A stretch of DNA of 64,000 nucleotides from Bog-756 sp963806455 (lineage in GTDB: Bacteria; Actinomycetota; Acidimicrobiia; Acidimicrobiales; RAAP-2), in the NCBI GenBank assembly GCA_963806455.1, contig CAWDXZ010000002.1, forward strand, positions 186,001-250,000, in the 5' to 3' direction. The position numbers and the translations under genes are program-made. Within the stretch, counting starts at the first letter, position 1; every line of letters begins with the position of its first letter. Below the pieces are notes generated by a model. The model was not told the origin of the DNA. It saw only the letters and a list, made by a program, of their open reading frames with translations, and made no database searches. Positions 17,331 to 24,950 of the stretch are shown here, piece after piece.

Positions 17331-18521
17331 CTACGAGGGGTCGAACTCCAGCGGTAGGTGATCGGCCTGGCGGATGCCGGGGGAGAAGTGGATCTCCGAC
17401 CCCTCGGGTATGCGGTAGTCGGGAATCCTGCCGTGCAGCTCCTCGAGGGCGACCCGGAGCTCCAGCCGGGCGAGGTGTGCCCCCAGGCACGAATGGTTGC
17501 TACCGCCGAAGGCCACGTGACGGTTCGGATGCCGCCCGAAGTCGACATCGGGGTCGGCAAACTCCGATTCGTCGTCGTTCGCCGCTCCGATGGCCAGCAT
17601 GACCCCGTCGCCGGCCTTGAGCTCGACGCCGCCGATCGTGACGTCCTGCTTGACCGACCGGGGGATGGCCATCACCGGCGTGAGCCATCGCAGCAGCTCC
17701 TCGACGGCGGCGGGGACCAGGGCCGGGTCGTCGACGAGCTGGCGCCGGTGCTCGGAATGGCCGGCCAGAAAGGCCACCATGCAATCGAGCGTGGCCGTCA
17801 CCGTGTCGAGGCCTCCCAACAGCAGGAGATGGCTGATCCCGAGCAGCTCGGTCTCGGTCAGCGCCCTGCCGTCGATGGTCGAGTTGACGATCCGGGACAG
17901 GAGGGTGTCGGCCGGGCCGTCCCGGCAGCCGGCGATGGTGTCCCGGAAGTAGTCGCTGATCTCGTGGGCCGTCTGGGCCCGGATCTGCTGGGCCCCTTCG
18001 AAGTCGCCCGGCTCCACGTCGGGCCGGATCGAATCGTCTCTCCATCGCAGGAACAGGGAGAGGTCCTCCTCGGGCAGCCCCATCAGGGCCAGGAAGATCT
18101 CCGAGGGCAGGGGAGTGGCGATCTCCTCGTGGAAGTCGCATCGCCCCCGCGGTGCGACCTGGTCGATCAGGCCCCGTACGATCCGACGCACCTCCGGTTC
18201 GAGCTTCGTGATCTCCCGGGGCACGAACTCCGGACTGAGCAACCGCCGGTACTTGGTGTGCTCGGGTGGGTCGAATTCGAGCGGTATGAGCGGCTGTTCC
18301 CCGAGGTTCAGGCTTCCGCCGGCGGAGGTGAAGAACTCGGGGTGGCGCAGGGCCCAATTGACGTCCTCGTACCGGGTGATGACGGCCACGGGATGGTCCC
18401 CCAAGCTGGTCCGGGCCACCGGGCAGGAATTCCGGATCCGGCGATAGGTCGGATGGGGATCGTCGGCCACCGCCGGCGAGAACAGTGCGGCGGCCGCATC
18501 GGAATCGAACACATCGGTCAT
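17331..18521 (-). CDS. Cytochrome P450
   Basis: 396 residues from the ATG at 18521, which follows a strong GGGGGAGG site. The I-helix oxygen-binding segment is LLLLGGLDT, the K-helix ExxR is EELLRW, and the haem loop is FGGSNHSCLG with axial Cys345. The loop has Ser where most bacterial P450s have Gly. The short N-terminus without a membrane anchor marks a soluble class I enzyme needing ferredoxin and a reductase, neither of which is encoded here. It resembles bacterial P450s acting on steroids, terpenes or alkanes. Neighbouring PhyH, SDR and dehydrogenase genes point to a shared oxidative degradation route. Confidence 0.93.
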   Translation of the reverse strand: MTDVFDSDAAAALFSPAVADDPHPTYRRIRNSCPVARTSLGDHPVAVITRYEDVNWALRHPEFFTSAGGSLNLGEQPLIPLEFDPPEHTKYRRLLSPEFVPREITKLEPEVRRIVRGLIDQVAPRGRCDFHEEIATPLPSEIFLALMGLPEEDLSLFLRWRDDSIRPDVEPGDFEGAQQIRAQTAHEISDYFRDTIAGCRDGPADTLLSRIVNSTIDGRALTETELLGISHLLLLGGLDTVTATLDCMVAFLAGHSEHRRQLVDDPALVPAAVEELLRWLTPVMAIPRSVKQDVTIGGVELKAGDGVMLAIGAANDDESEFADPDVDFGRHPNRHVAFGGSNHSCLGAHLARLELRVALEELHGRIPDYRIPEGSEIHFSPGIRQADHLPLEFDPS

Positions 18522-18587
18522 CGGATCCTCCCCCGGGTACACCTGGCAACACGATAGGTCTTCTCGTCGGTCGGCGGCAGATCCTCC

Positions 18588-18611
18588 CGGCGGTCGGCGG
18601 TCGGCGGTCGA
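18588..18611. repeat. Short tandem 7-bp repeat (CGGTCGG type)
   Basis: Three adjacent copies of a CGGTCGG-like unit lie between the P450 start and the PhyH stop. This is a low-complexity intergenic repeat with no evident function. Confidence 0.5.
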
Positions 18612-18707
18612 CGGTAGGCGAGGCTCGAGTCCCAGAAGGTCGCCCGTGCCGTGGGAGATCGACCGCGGCTCGGCCTTGGTGCCCGGTGCCGCCGGCGGCC
18701 GGGCGGA

Positions 18708-19592
18708 TCAGGGGGAGCCGCTCCTCGCCGACGAGGGTCGATACGGCTCGACGTCCAGTCCTGGGTAGCGGAGTTCCACGTCGGCCAGAGACTGCTCGTT
18801 CCAATAGGGATCACCGGGCCGGGGGAAGCCGAAGAGGTCCCGTTCCCGGACGCTGCACTGCGGGATCAGCTTGGCCCACCGCTGGGGTGATTGCTTCGGC
18901 CATGCCATCTTGCCGGCCCAGGTGGTCCCGCTGGCCTGATAGTCCGCCAACAGTGAGAACCGGGCCGATTCACTGCCGGTGAGGTCCGAGCCCCGGTGCA
19001 GGATGTCGGTCCGGTACATCAGCAGACTTCCTGCCGGCCCGACGGCCGCGACCTCGTGCTCGGCCAGTGCGCCGAACTCGAGGTAGAGGGGCGTGAACGG
19101 CACATGCCGGCCCTTCTCGAAGGGGATGATCCGGGTGGGGCCGTCGTCCTCGGTCACGTCCGACAGGTAGATGAAGGTGGTCAACTGCTGATAGCGGTGA
19201 TCGAGACGGGGGACGACGAGACTGTGGCTGCCGTAGTCGCGATGCAGGGGCTGGTCGTAGTTGGCCGCGCCGGCGTACTTGGCCCACAACTCGACTTTGT
19301 ACAGATGTAGCTCCGTCGTGCCCAGGTATCGCTCGGCGGCGTCGACCAGATCCGGGTGGAAGGCCAGGTGGTTGAGGTCCCAGGAACGGTACGGGAACTC
19401 CTCGACGCCGCCGAACTGGTCCCCGTGGTACTCGGGATGATCCGACGGATCGGCAAAGTACCGCTCGGGTGCGGGGAAGTGCATCCACAGCGCCTGTTGC
19501 GCTGCCCGTAGCTCACCGGAGGTGAGGAAGTGCGGCATCAGGGTGAAGCCGCACTCATGCACCTCTTCGAGGCTGGCGTCCGGAACCCGCAC
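18708..19592 (-). CDS. Phytanoyl-CoA dioxygenase (PhyH) family Fe(II)/2-oxoglutarate oxygenase
   Basis: About 294 residues from the GTG at 19592. The 2-His-1-carboxylate iron site is visible: QPLHRDYG (H117, D119) and DILHRGSD (H199). The Arg in SARFSLLADYQ probably binds 2-oxoglutarate. PhyH enzymes hydroxylate carbon alpha to a thioester or other small molecules. The gene is divergent from a zinc dehydrogenase 81 bp away and downstream of nothing on its strand, so the pair may share a promoter region. A much longer upstream frame on this strand runs antisense across the dehydrogenase and is rejected. A second PhyH protein is encoded at 41553-42335. Confidence 0.88.
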   Translation of the reverse strand: MRVPDASLEEVHECGFTLMPHFLTSGELRAAQQALWMHFPAPERYFADPSDHPEYHGDQFGGVEEFPYRSWDLNHLAFHPDLVDAAERYLGTTELHLYKVELWAKYAGAANYDQPLHRDYGSHSLVVPRLDHRYQQLTTFIYLSDVTEDDGPTRIIPFEKGRHVPFTPLYLEFGALAEHEVAAVGPAGSLLMYRTDILHRGSDLTGSESARFSLLADYQASGTTWAGKMAWPKQSPQRWAKLIPQCSVRERDLFGFPRPGDPYWNEQSLADVELRYPGLDVEPYRPSSARSGSP

Positions 19593-19661
19593 GGCCCGGC
19601 ATTCTACGCCGGGGTGCTGCGTCGGCGCCGGTGCAGTCGACGCCCGCCCGCCGAGGGCGCG

Positions 19662-19667
19662 TACGCT
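19662..19667 (+). promoter_or_regulatory. Leaderless-type -10 box for the zinc dehydrogenase
   Basis: TACGCT lies six bases before the GTG start, the spacing expected when transcription begins at the start codon. No Shine-Dalgarno sequence is present. Confidence 0.45.
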
Positions 19668-19673
19668 GGACCG

Positions 19674-20852
19674 GTGCGCGCCGTCCAATTCGACATGGTC
19701 GATCCGGACTTCCCGGCATCGCTCGTCGAGCTGCCCGAGCCCACGCTGCCCGGGCCGGCGTGGGCTCACATCGAGGTGGCCGCGGCGGGAATCTGTGGCA
19801 GCGATCTCCACCTCTTCGCCCACAACACCGGACCGTCGCCCACGCTCACCTCCCTGGGCACCTTCCCGTTCGTGCTCGGCCATGAGATCGCGGGTCGGGT
19901 CATCAGCGGCGGCCCCGAGTGCCCGGTTGCGCCGGGGACACGGGTGGCCGTGGATCCTTGCATACCGTGCCTCCCCCGCGGAATCGATCCACCTTGTGGG
20001 AATTGCGGGCGCGGATGGACGTCGTCCTGCCTCATGTTGGACAGCGGCATCGTCAGCAGCGGCCGCTCGCTGGGATACACCTCGAACCTCGGTGGCGGAT
20101 GGTGCGACCAGGTTGTGGCGCACACCTCGATGCTCCACCCCATCCCCGAGGCCGTGCCTGATTCGCTGAGCTGCCTCCACGAGCCGGTCTCGATCGCCTG
20201 CCACGGTCTGCTCCGCGCCCCGCCCACCGATGGTGACCCCGTGCTGGTGGTGGGGGCGGGGATCATCGGCCTGGCGGCGACAGCGGCGCTGAAGGGCCTG
20301 TTCCCCGACTGCCAGGTCACGGTGCTGGCTCGCTATGCCCACCAGGCTGAGGCGGCGTCGCAGTGCGGCGCGGACCATGTGGTCAGGACCAACCCCGACG
20401 CCTCCCATTTCGAGGAGCTCGCCGGTCTCGTCGGGGCGCGTATCGTCGGCCGGAAGTCACAGGTCATGCTGATGGGCGGCTTCCCCCATGTGGTCGAGGC
20501 GGTTGGCTCGCCCCATTCGGTGACCGAGGCCCTGCGTGCCGTGGCCCACCGGGGCACGGTGTTGCAGCTCGGGGCGGCGGGCATCAGCGAGGTCGACCTG
20601 ACCCCGGTGTGGTACAAGGAGGCGGCGCTGATCGGATCGATCGACCACACCGTCGACTCCGGCTCCGCTCCCGGGCTCGCCGGCGGCCCCGGCCGGCACT
20701 CCGTCGACCGTGCCCTCGACATCCTGGCCGCCGGATTGCTGCCGGTGTCGGTGATCACCCACCAGTTCGAACTCGAGGACTATCGGCGGGCGGTCGAGAC
20801 GGCCATCGATCGGGACCGGTCCCAGGCGGTCAAGGTGGTCTTCCGGCCCTAG
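19674..20852 (+). CDS. Zinc-binding alcohol dehydrogenase family protein (MDR)
   Basis: 392 residues. The catalytic zinc ligands are recognisable in AAGICGSDLHLF and FPFVLGHEIAG. A cysteine-containing stretch, CIPCLPRGIDPPCGNCGRG, occupies the structural zinc loop with irregular spacing. The Rossmann domain has VLVVGAGIIGLAATAAL. Enzymes of this group oxidise alcohols or polyols with NAD(P). The GTG start is chosen because family similarity begins there and a -10-like box lies directly upstream. Next on the same strand, 64 bp on, is an SDR, so a two-step alcohol-ketone pathway with the divergent PhyH oxygenase is plausible. Confidence 0.88.
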   Translation: MRAVQFDMVDPDFPASLVELPEPTLPGPAWAHIEVAAAGICGSDLHLFAHNTGPSPTLTSLGTFPFVLGHEIAGRVISGGPECPVAPGTRVAVDPCIPCLPRGIDPPCGNCGRGWTSSCLMLDSGIVSSGRSLGYTSNLGGGWCDQVVAHTSMLHPIPEAVPDSLSCLHEPVSIACHGLLRAPPTDGDPVLVVGAGIIGLAATAALKGLFPDCQVTVLARYAHQAEAASQCGADHVVRTNPDASHFEELAGLVGARIVGRKSQVMLMGGFPHVVEAVGSPHSVTEALRAVAHRGTVLQLGAAGISEVDLTPVWYKEAALIGSIDHTVDSGSAPGLAGGPGRHSVDRALDILAAGLLPVSVITHQFELEDYRRAVETAIDRDRSQAVKVVFRP

Positions 20853-20916
20853 AGGGTCCAGAGCGCGCCAGTCGAGGATCGAGCAGGGCCCATGGGCCCG
20901 ACCGGAACGGAGGATC

Positions 20917-21744
20917 ATGAACGGGCTGGAGGGCAAGTGCATCATTGTCACCGGGGCGGCCTCGGGCATCGGATCCGCCTGCGCCGATCGCCTGATGGTC
21001 GAGGGGTCGCGGGTGATGGGGACCGACCTCGTGCTGCCGCCGGTCGACCCGGCCCTCTCCGGTGAGAGACCGGCGGCGGACGAGGAATGGGCTTTCCAGC
21101 AGGCCGACGTCACCGACGAGAGCTCGGTCAGGGACCTTGTCGAGGCGGCCCTGCGCTTCGGCGGTCGTGTCGACGGTGTGGTCCATGCCGCCGGGGTGGC
21201 CAGTGGCGGCCCGGTTCACTCGCTCCCGGTCCAGGAGTGGGAACGGGTCATCCGGGTCAACCTGACCGGGACGTACCTGGTGGCAAAGCATGTCATCGGC
21301 GCGATGCTGGAGCACCCGGCCGAGGAGGGCCCCCAGGGGGCCGTGGTCTCGGTGGCCAGCATCGAGGGGCTGGAGGGTACGGCGGGTGGCAGTGTGTACA
21401 GCGCGTCGAAAGGGGGCGTCGTCCTGCTCACGAAGAGCATGGCCATCGACTACGCCGGCGTCGGCATCCGGGTCAACGCGGTATGCCCCGGATTCATCGA
21501 CACCCCCATGACGCAGCGGGTGTTCGACGGCCCGGGGCTCCAGGAGGCCAAGGCCCGAGCCATCGCCGAGCACAAGCTCCACCGTCTGGGGCGGCCCGAG
21601 GAGATCGCCGCGGCCGCAGCCTTCCTGTTGTCGGACGATGCGTCGTTCATCACCGGCCACGCCCTTCCCGTGGACGGGGGGTACACGACGGGCCGCGACC
21701 ACGGGGTCACCGAACTGCTGGGCCTCGCCGGGACGCCCATCTGA
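20917..21744 (+). CDS. Short-chain dehydrogenase/reductase (SDR)
   Basis: 275 residues with a complete classical SDR signature: the cofactor loop VTGAASGIGSA, the acidic DVTDESSV segment, the stabilising HAAGVASGG, the catalytic Ser in VSVASIEG, and Tyr/Lys in YSASKGG. The late segment VCPGFIDTPMT and the terminal ITGHALPVDGGY are typical of oxidoreductases acting on secondary alcohols. GGAGG-like purines precede the ATG. It follows the zinc dehydrogenase and converges on a second SDR, consistent with one catabolic locus. The substrate is unknown. Confidence 0.93.
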   Translation: MNGLEGKCIIVTGAASGIGSACADRLMVEGSRVMGTDLVLPPVDPALSGERPAADEEWAFQQADVTDESSVRDLVEAALRFGGRVDGVVHAAGVASGGPVHSLPVQEWERVIRVNLTGTYLVAKHVIGAMLEHPAEEGPQGAVVSVASIEGLEGTAGGSVYSASKGGVVLLTKSMAIDYAGVGIRVNAVCPGFIDTPMTQRVFDGPGLQEAKARAIAEHKLHRLGRPEEIAAAAAFLLSDDASFITGHALPVDGGYTTGRDHGVTELLGLAGTPI

Positions 21745-21754
21745 GTGCCCCGCC

Positions 21755-22522
21755 TCAGAGAAGGGTGAGGCCACCGTCGACCGCCAGCACCTGGCCGGTG
21801 ATATAGCTGGCCTGGTCCGAGAGGAGGAAGACGGCCGCCGCGGCGACCTCCCAAGCGGTGCCCTGCCGGCCCAGCGGCACCGGTGTCCGGGTCCGGGAGG
21901 GCCGCCCTGCCGACGCATCGCGGCCGAGCGGAGTGTCGATCAGTCCGGGGGCCAACAGGTTTGCCCGGATGCCACGGGACGCCCCCTCCAGGGCGACATG
22001 CCGGCTCAGCCCGATCAGTCCCGCCTTGGATGCGTCGTAGGCGGGGATGCGGGTCCCGGGCCGCAGACCGGCGACCGATCCGACAAAGACGATGGAACCG
22101 CCATCGGGGAGCACCGTGACCGCCTGGCGGGCCAACAGGAAATGGGCCCGCAGGTTGAGGTCGAAGGTGCGGTCCCAGTCGGCCACCGAGGTGCCGGCCA
22201 GCCCCGCTCCGAATGCCGTTCCGACATTGAGGACGATCCCGTCGGGAGGGGGGCGCCCCCCGTCCCCGAGGGCGGCCCGGCAGCCTTCCTCGGTGGTCAC
22301 GTCCGCCACGACCACGCCCGCCCGGCCCCCCTCGCCTGCGATCTGGCGCATCGTGGCGTGCGCCGCCTCCGGATCCCGGTCCACGCAGACCACTGAGCTC
22401 CCCTCCCGGGCGGAGCGGATGGCGATGGCCCGGCCGTTCCCGACCGGTGCGTCGGGATCGTCCGACGGCCGGGTCCCCGCACCCACCACGGTGATGGCCC
22501 TCCCGGCGAGCAGACCGTTCAT
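21755..22522 (-). CDS. SDR family oxidoreductase with an expanded cofactor loop
   Basis: 255 residues. The usual TGxxxGIG loop is replaced by VVGAGTRPSDDPDAPVGNGRA, an insertion of about nine residues between the glycines. The rest is canonical: DVTTEEG, a catalytic Ser in FVGSVAG, Tyr/Lys in YDASKAG, the LAPGLIDTPLG segment and a terminal ITGQVLAVDGG. The enlarged loop suggests a distinct cofactor-binding subfamily but not loss of function. The start overlaps the stop of the upstream CMD-fold gene by four bases (22519-22522), so the two are translationally coupled. Confidence 0.9.
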   Translation of the reverse strand: MNGLLAGRAITVVGAGTRPSDDPDAPVGNGRAIAIRSAREGSSVVCVDRDPEAAHATMRQIAGEGGRAGVVVADVTTEEGCRAALGDGGRPPPDGIVLNVGTAFGAGLAGTSVADWDRTFDLNLRAHFLLARQAVTVLPDGGSIVFVGSVAGLRPGTRIPAYDASKAGLIGLSRHVALEGASRGIRANLLAPGLIDTPLGRDASAGRPSRTRTPVPLGRQGTAWEVAAAAVFLLSDQASYITGQVLAVDGGLTLL

Positions 22523-23097
22523 CCGGGGGGTCCCCCCGGCACCGTCGCCGCCAGTCCGGCCGCCGAGGGCTCGAGTGGCAGTCGGAGCGAACGCAACACG
22601 GTGGACAACATCTGGTAGTGGGCGATGAGCATCAGCAGCTCCACCAGTTCCCCGTCGTCCAGTCGCCGAGCCAGCACCGCCCAGGTCCTGTCGGAGACGG
22701 CGCCGCTGTCAGCGGTCTCGTCGACGGCCGTCAGGGCGGCCAGTTCGAACGGATCCCAGGCCACCGCGGCAAGGTCCCCACCCAGGGCGGCGAGCTCCTG
22801 GGGGGTGACGCCCTGGCCGGTGCCGAGCTCGATGTGGTGCGCCCACTCGTAGCGCCCGTCGTACCGGAACGCGGTGCGCAGGATCACGAGCTCCCGCAGC
22901 CGGCCCGACAGGCGCCCACCGAGCAGAGCGCCGCCGAAGCCGATCCAGCGCCGGAAGAGCTCGGGCTGGCGCGCCAAGGTGGTGAAGATGTGCATCGGCT
23001 CCCCGGTCCCTCCCGGCGATGCGGCGAGGAGGCGGCCCAGCCACTCGCCCCACTCCGACGGTGGAAGGGGTTTGATCCGTGGTTCGAGAGCGGCCAT
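22519..23097 (-). CDS. Carboxymuconolactone decarboxylase (CMD) fold protein
   Basis: 192 residues, all-helical. The CMD core is REILRTA-like: RELVILRTAFRYDGRYEWAHH followed by ELGTGQGVTPQEL. The WAHH histidine is conserved in the family. There is no CxxC pair, so it is not an AhpD-type peroxidase; it is nearer to gamma-CMD-like proteins of unknown activity that accompany SDRs and oxygenases in actinobacterial degradation clusters. It is the first gene of a coupled pair with the SDR at 21755-22522. Confidence 0.85.
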   Translation of the reverse strand: MAALEPRIKPLPPSEWGEWLGRLLAASPGGTGEPMHIFTTLARQPELFRRWIGFGGALLGGRLSGRLRELVILRTAFRYDGRYEWAHHIELGTGQGVTPQELAALGGDLAAVAWDPFELAALTAVDETADSGAVSDRTWAVLARRLDDGELVELLMLIAHYQMLSTVLRSLRLPLEPSAAGLAATVPGGPPG

Positions 23098-23219
23098 GTG
23101 GGGGATGCTAATGCCGTCGGGTCGTCGGCCTCGGGCCCGGAGGCCAGCCGACGCGGCTGGGTCCCGGCCGTCGCCGCCCGTTCACCGCGCCCCCGGTCGG
23201 TGCGCGACAGACTTGCCTG

Positions 23220-24899
23220 GTGGCTCAGCGGCGCCCCCCGGGTTTCAAGCACGGCCGGACCTTCGGGAGCGTGGCCGGGGCCCTACTCGCCACCGCGCTC
23301 CTCGGGTGTGGCGGCCCGGCTTCGGCACCGACTCAGGCGGTTCGCACCGCCCGGGCCGATCCGGCGGCCGGACCGGTCGGGCCGGTCACCGCCCCCGGAG
23401 GGCCCTTCCTCGAGGACCGTTACGGGCGGGTGGTCCTCCTCCATGGGGCCGATCTCGCCTACAAGGTTGCTCCCTATGAGGTGACCGTGACCGGGGCCGG
23501 GCCCAACGTCCTCACCACCAGGGAGGTGGAGGCCATGGCGGGCCTCGGGTTCGACGTCGTGCGCCTGGGGATCATCTGGAAGGGCCTCGAACCCGGACAC
23601 GGAGCCATCGACGGCGCATCGGTCTGTGCCCCGGGAATGCCGCGCCCGTCCGAGTCGAGCGAGTTCGTCCCGTCGACCTTCGACGCCTACCTCCAGCGGC
23701 TCGACGGGACGATCGCGCTGCTGGCGCGCTACGGCATCTTCTCGCTTCTCGACATGCACCAGGATGTCTACAGCAGCGCCTTCGCCGGGGAGGGGGCTCC
23801 GGACTGGGCCGTGTGCACCGACGGTGCCTCACCGCAGCCCCAGCGGAACGTGCCGGATTGGAGTGTGAACCTGCAAGGCCCCGGGGTCATCGAGGCCTAC
23901 ACCCACTTCTGGGACAACGACGTGGTCGGCAACCTCCAGGGCGCCTTCGACTCGGTGTGGTCGCGGGTTGCGTCCCACTACCGGTCCAATCCCTGGGTCC
24001 TCGGCTACGACCCCTTCAACGAGCCCTACGGACAGGACCTGCCGCCCCGTGGGACGGGCGCCTCCTTCGATGCCATGCTCCAATGCTTCTACATGGGGAG
24101 AGGCGATGCCGGGCTGGACCAGGCCGGGCACCCGCTCAGCTGCCCGAGGGACGACCCGTCCGTCGGGCTCATCCCCCGGGTCGAGGCCGCCGACCCCACG
24201 CATCTCGTCTTCTACGAGCCGAACTACACCGTCGATTCGGGCCCGCCCAACCACATCGGGCCGATGTCCGCACCCCGCCTGGTGCTGAACTTCCACGACT
24301 ACTGCTTCCTTCACGTGCCCAACGGACCGGAACCGCCGGGGTTTGCATCCACCTGCGGACCGTTGGAGCAATTCGTGTTCACCGAGCGATCCGCCGAGCG
24401 TTCCCGTGACTCCACCAGCCGCCAGCTTGGGGGACCGGCCTGGCTCCTCACGGAGTTCGGCGCCACCACGGACGCTTCCGACGTGGCCCGGATCGTCACT
24501 GACGCCGATGCCCACCTCGTCGGTTGGATCTACTGGCAATGGCTCCGCTACGACGACCCGACCGGTTCGCACAGCTCGGGCCTGTGGCCCCCCGACCCGG
24601 CCACGGCACCGGTGGCCGACGCCTTGACCCAGACCTATGCCAGCGCCGTGGCCGGCACCCCGGAGGCGGCCACGTCCGATCCGAGCACCGGGTCGTACTC
24701 GCTGCGCTACCGGGCCACCCATGCCGTGGTCGAGCCCACCGTGATCGTGGTCCCCCGGCGCGCACCCGGCCCGAGCGGCTACTGCGCCCGGGTCGTCGGG
24801 GGGCGGATCGTGTCGTCGCCGGGTGCGTTCCACCTCGACGTGGTGAACGCCCCCACCGCTGACACCGTGAGCGTGTCGGTCGCACCGGGCCACTGCTGA
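23220..24899 (+). CDS. Glycoside hydrolase family 5, endoglycoceramidase-like lipoprotein
   Basis: 559 residues. The signal sequence ends in ALLGC, a good lipobox. The TIM-barrel domain has the endoglycoceramidase-type landmarks: EDRYGRVVLLHGADL near the start, LDMHQDVYSSAF, the acid/base E268 in DPFNEPYG and the nucleophile E412 in LLTEFGAT. A beta-sandwich C-terminal domain (about 470-559) follows. Such enzymes release oligosaccharides from glycolipids or steryl glucosides outside the cell. It converges on a GH94-like gene 51 bp away. Together with the GH-A enzyme at 7983 this shows an extracellular glycan and glycolipid-degrading capacity. The start GTG is somewhat uncertain. Confidence 0.9.
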   Translation: MAQRRPPGFKHGRTFGSVAGALLATALLGCGGPASAPTQAVRTARADPAAGPVGPVTAPGGPFLEDRYGRVVLLHGADLAYKVAPYEVTVTGAGPNVLTTREVEAMAGLGFDVVRLGIIWKGLEPGHGAIDGASVCAPGMPRPSESSEFVPSTFDAYLQRLDGTIALLARYGIFSLLDMHQDVYSSAFAGEGAPDWAVCTDGASPQPQRNVPDWSVNLQGPGVIEAYTHFWDNDVVGNLQGAFDSVWSRVASHYRSNPWVLGYDPFNEPYGQDLPPRGTGASFDAMLQCFYMGRGDAGLDQAGHPLSCPRDDPSVGLIPRVEAADPTHLVFYEPNYTVDSGPPNHIGPMSAPRLVLNFHDYCFLHVPNGPEPPGFASTCGPLEQFVFTERSAERSRDSTSRQLGGPAWLLTEFGATTDASDVARIVTDADAHLVGWIYWQWLRYDDPTGSHSSGLWPPDPATAPVADALTQTYASAVAGTPEAATSDPSTGSYSLRYRATHAVVEPTVIVVPRRAPGPSGYCARVVGGRIVSSPGAFHLDVVNAPTADTVSVSVAPGHC

Positions 24900-24950
24900 T
24901 CGACGGGGCGGGGCGTGACGGATGTCGACCCGTCCGCCCGGCCCGAAACG

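Noticed and set aside
19593..20408. N-terminal extension of the PhyH gene to 20408
   Set aside because: It runs antisense to the zinc dehydrogenase; the domain begins near the GTG at 19592.
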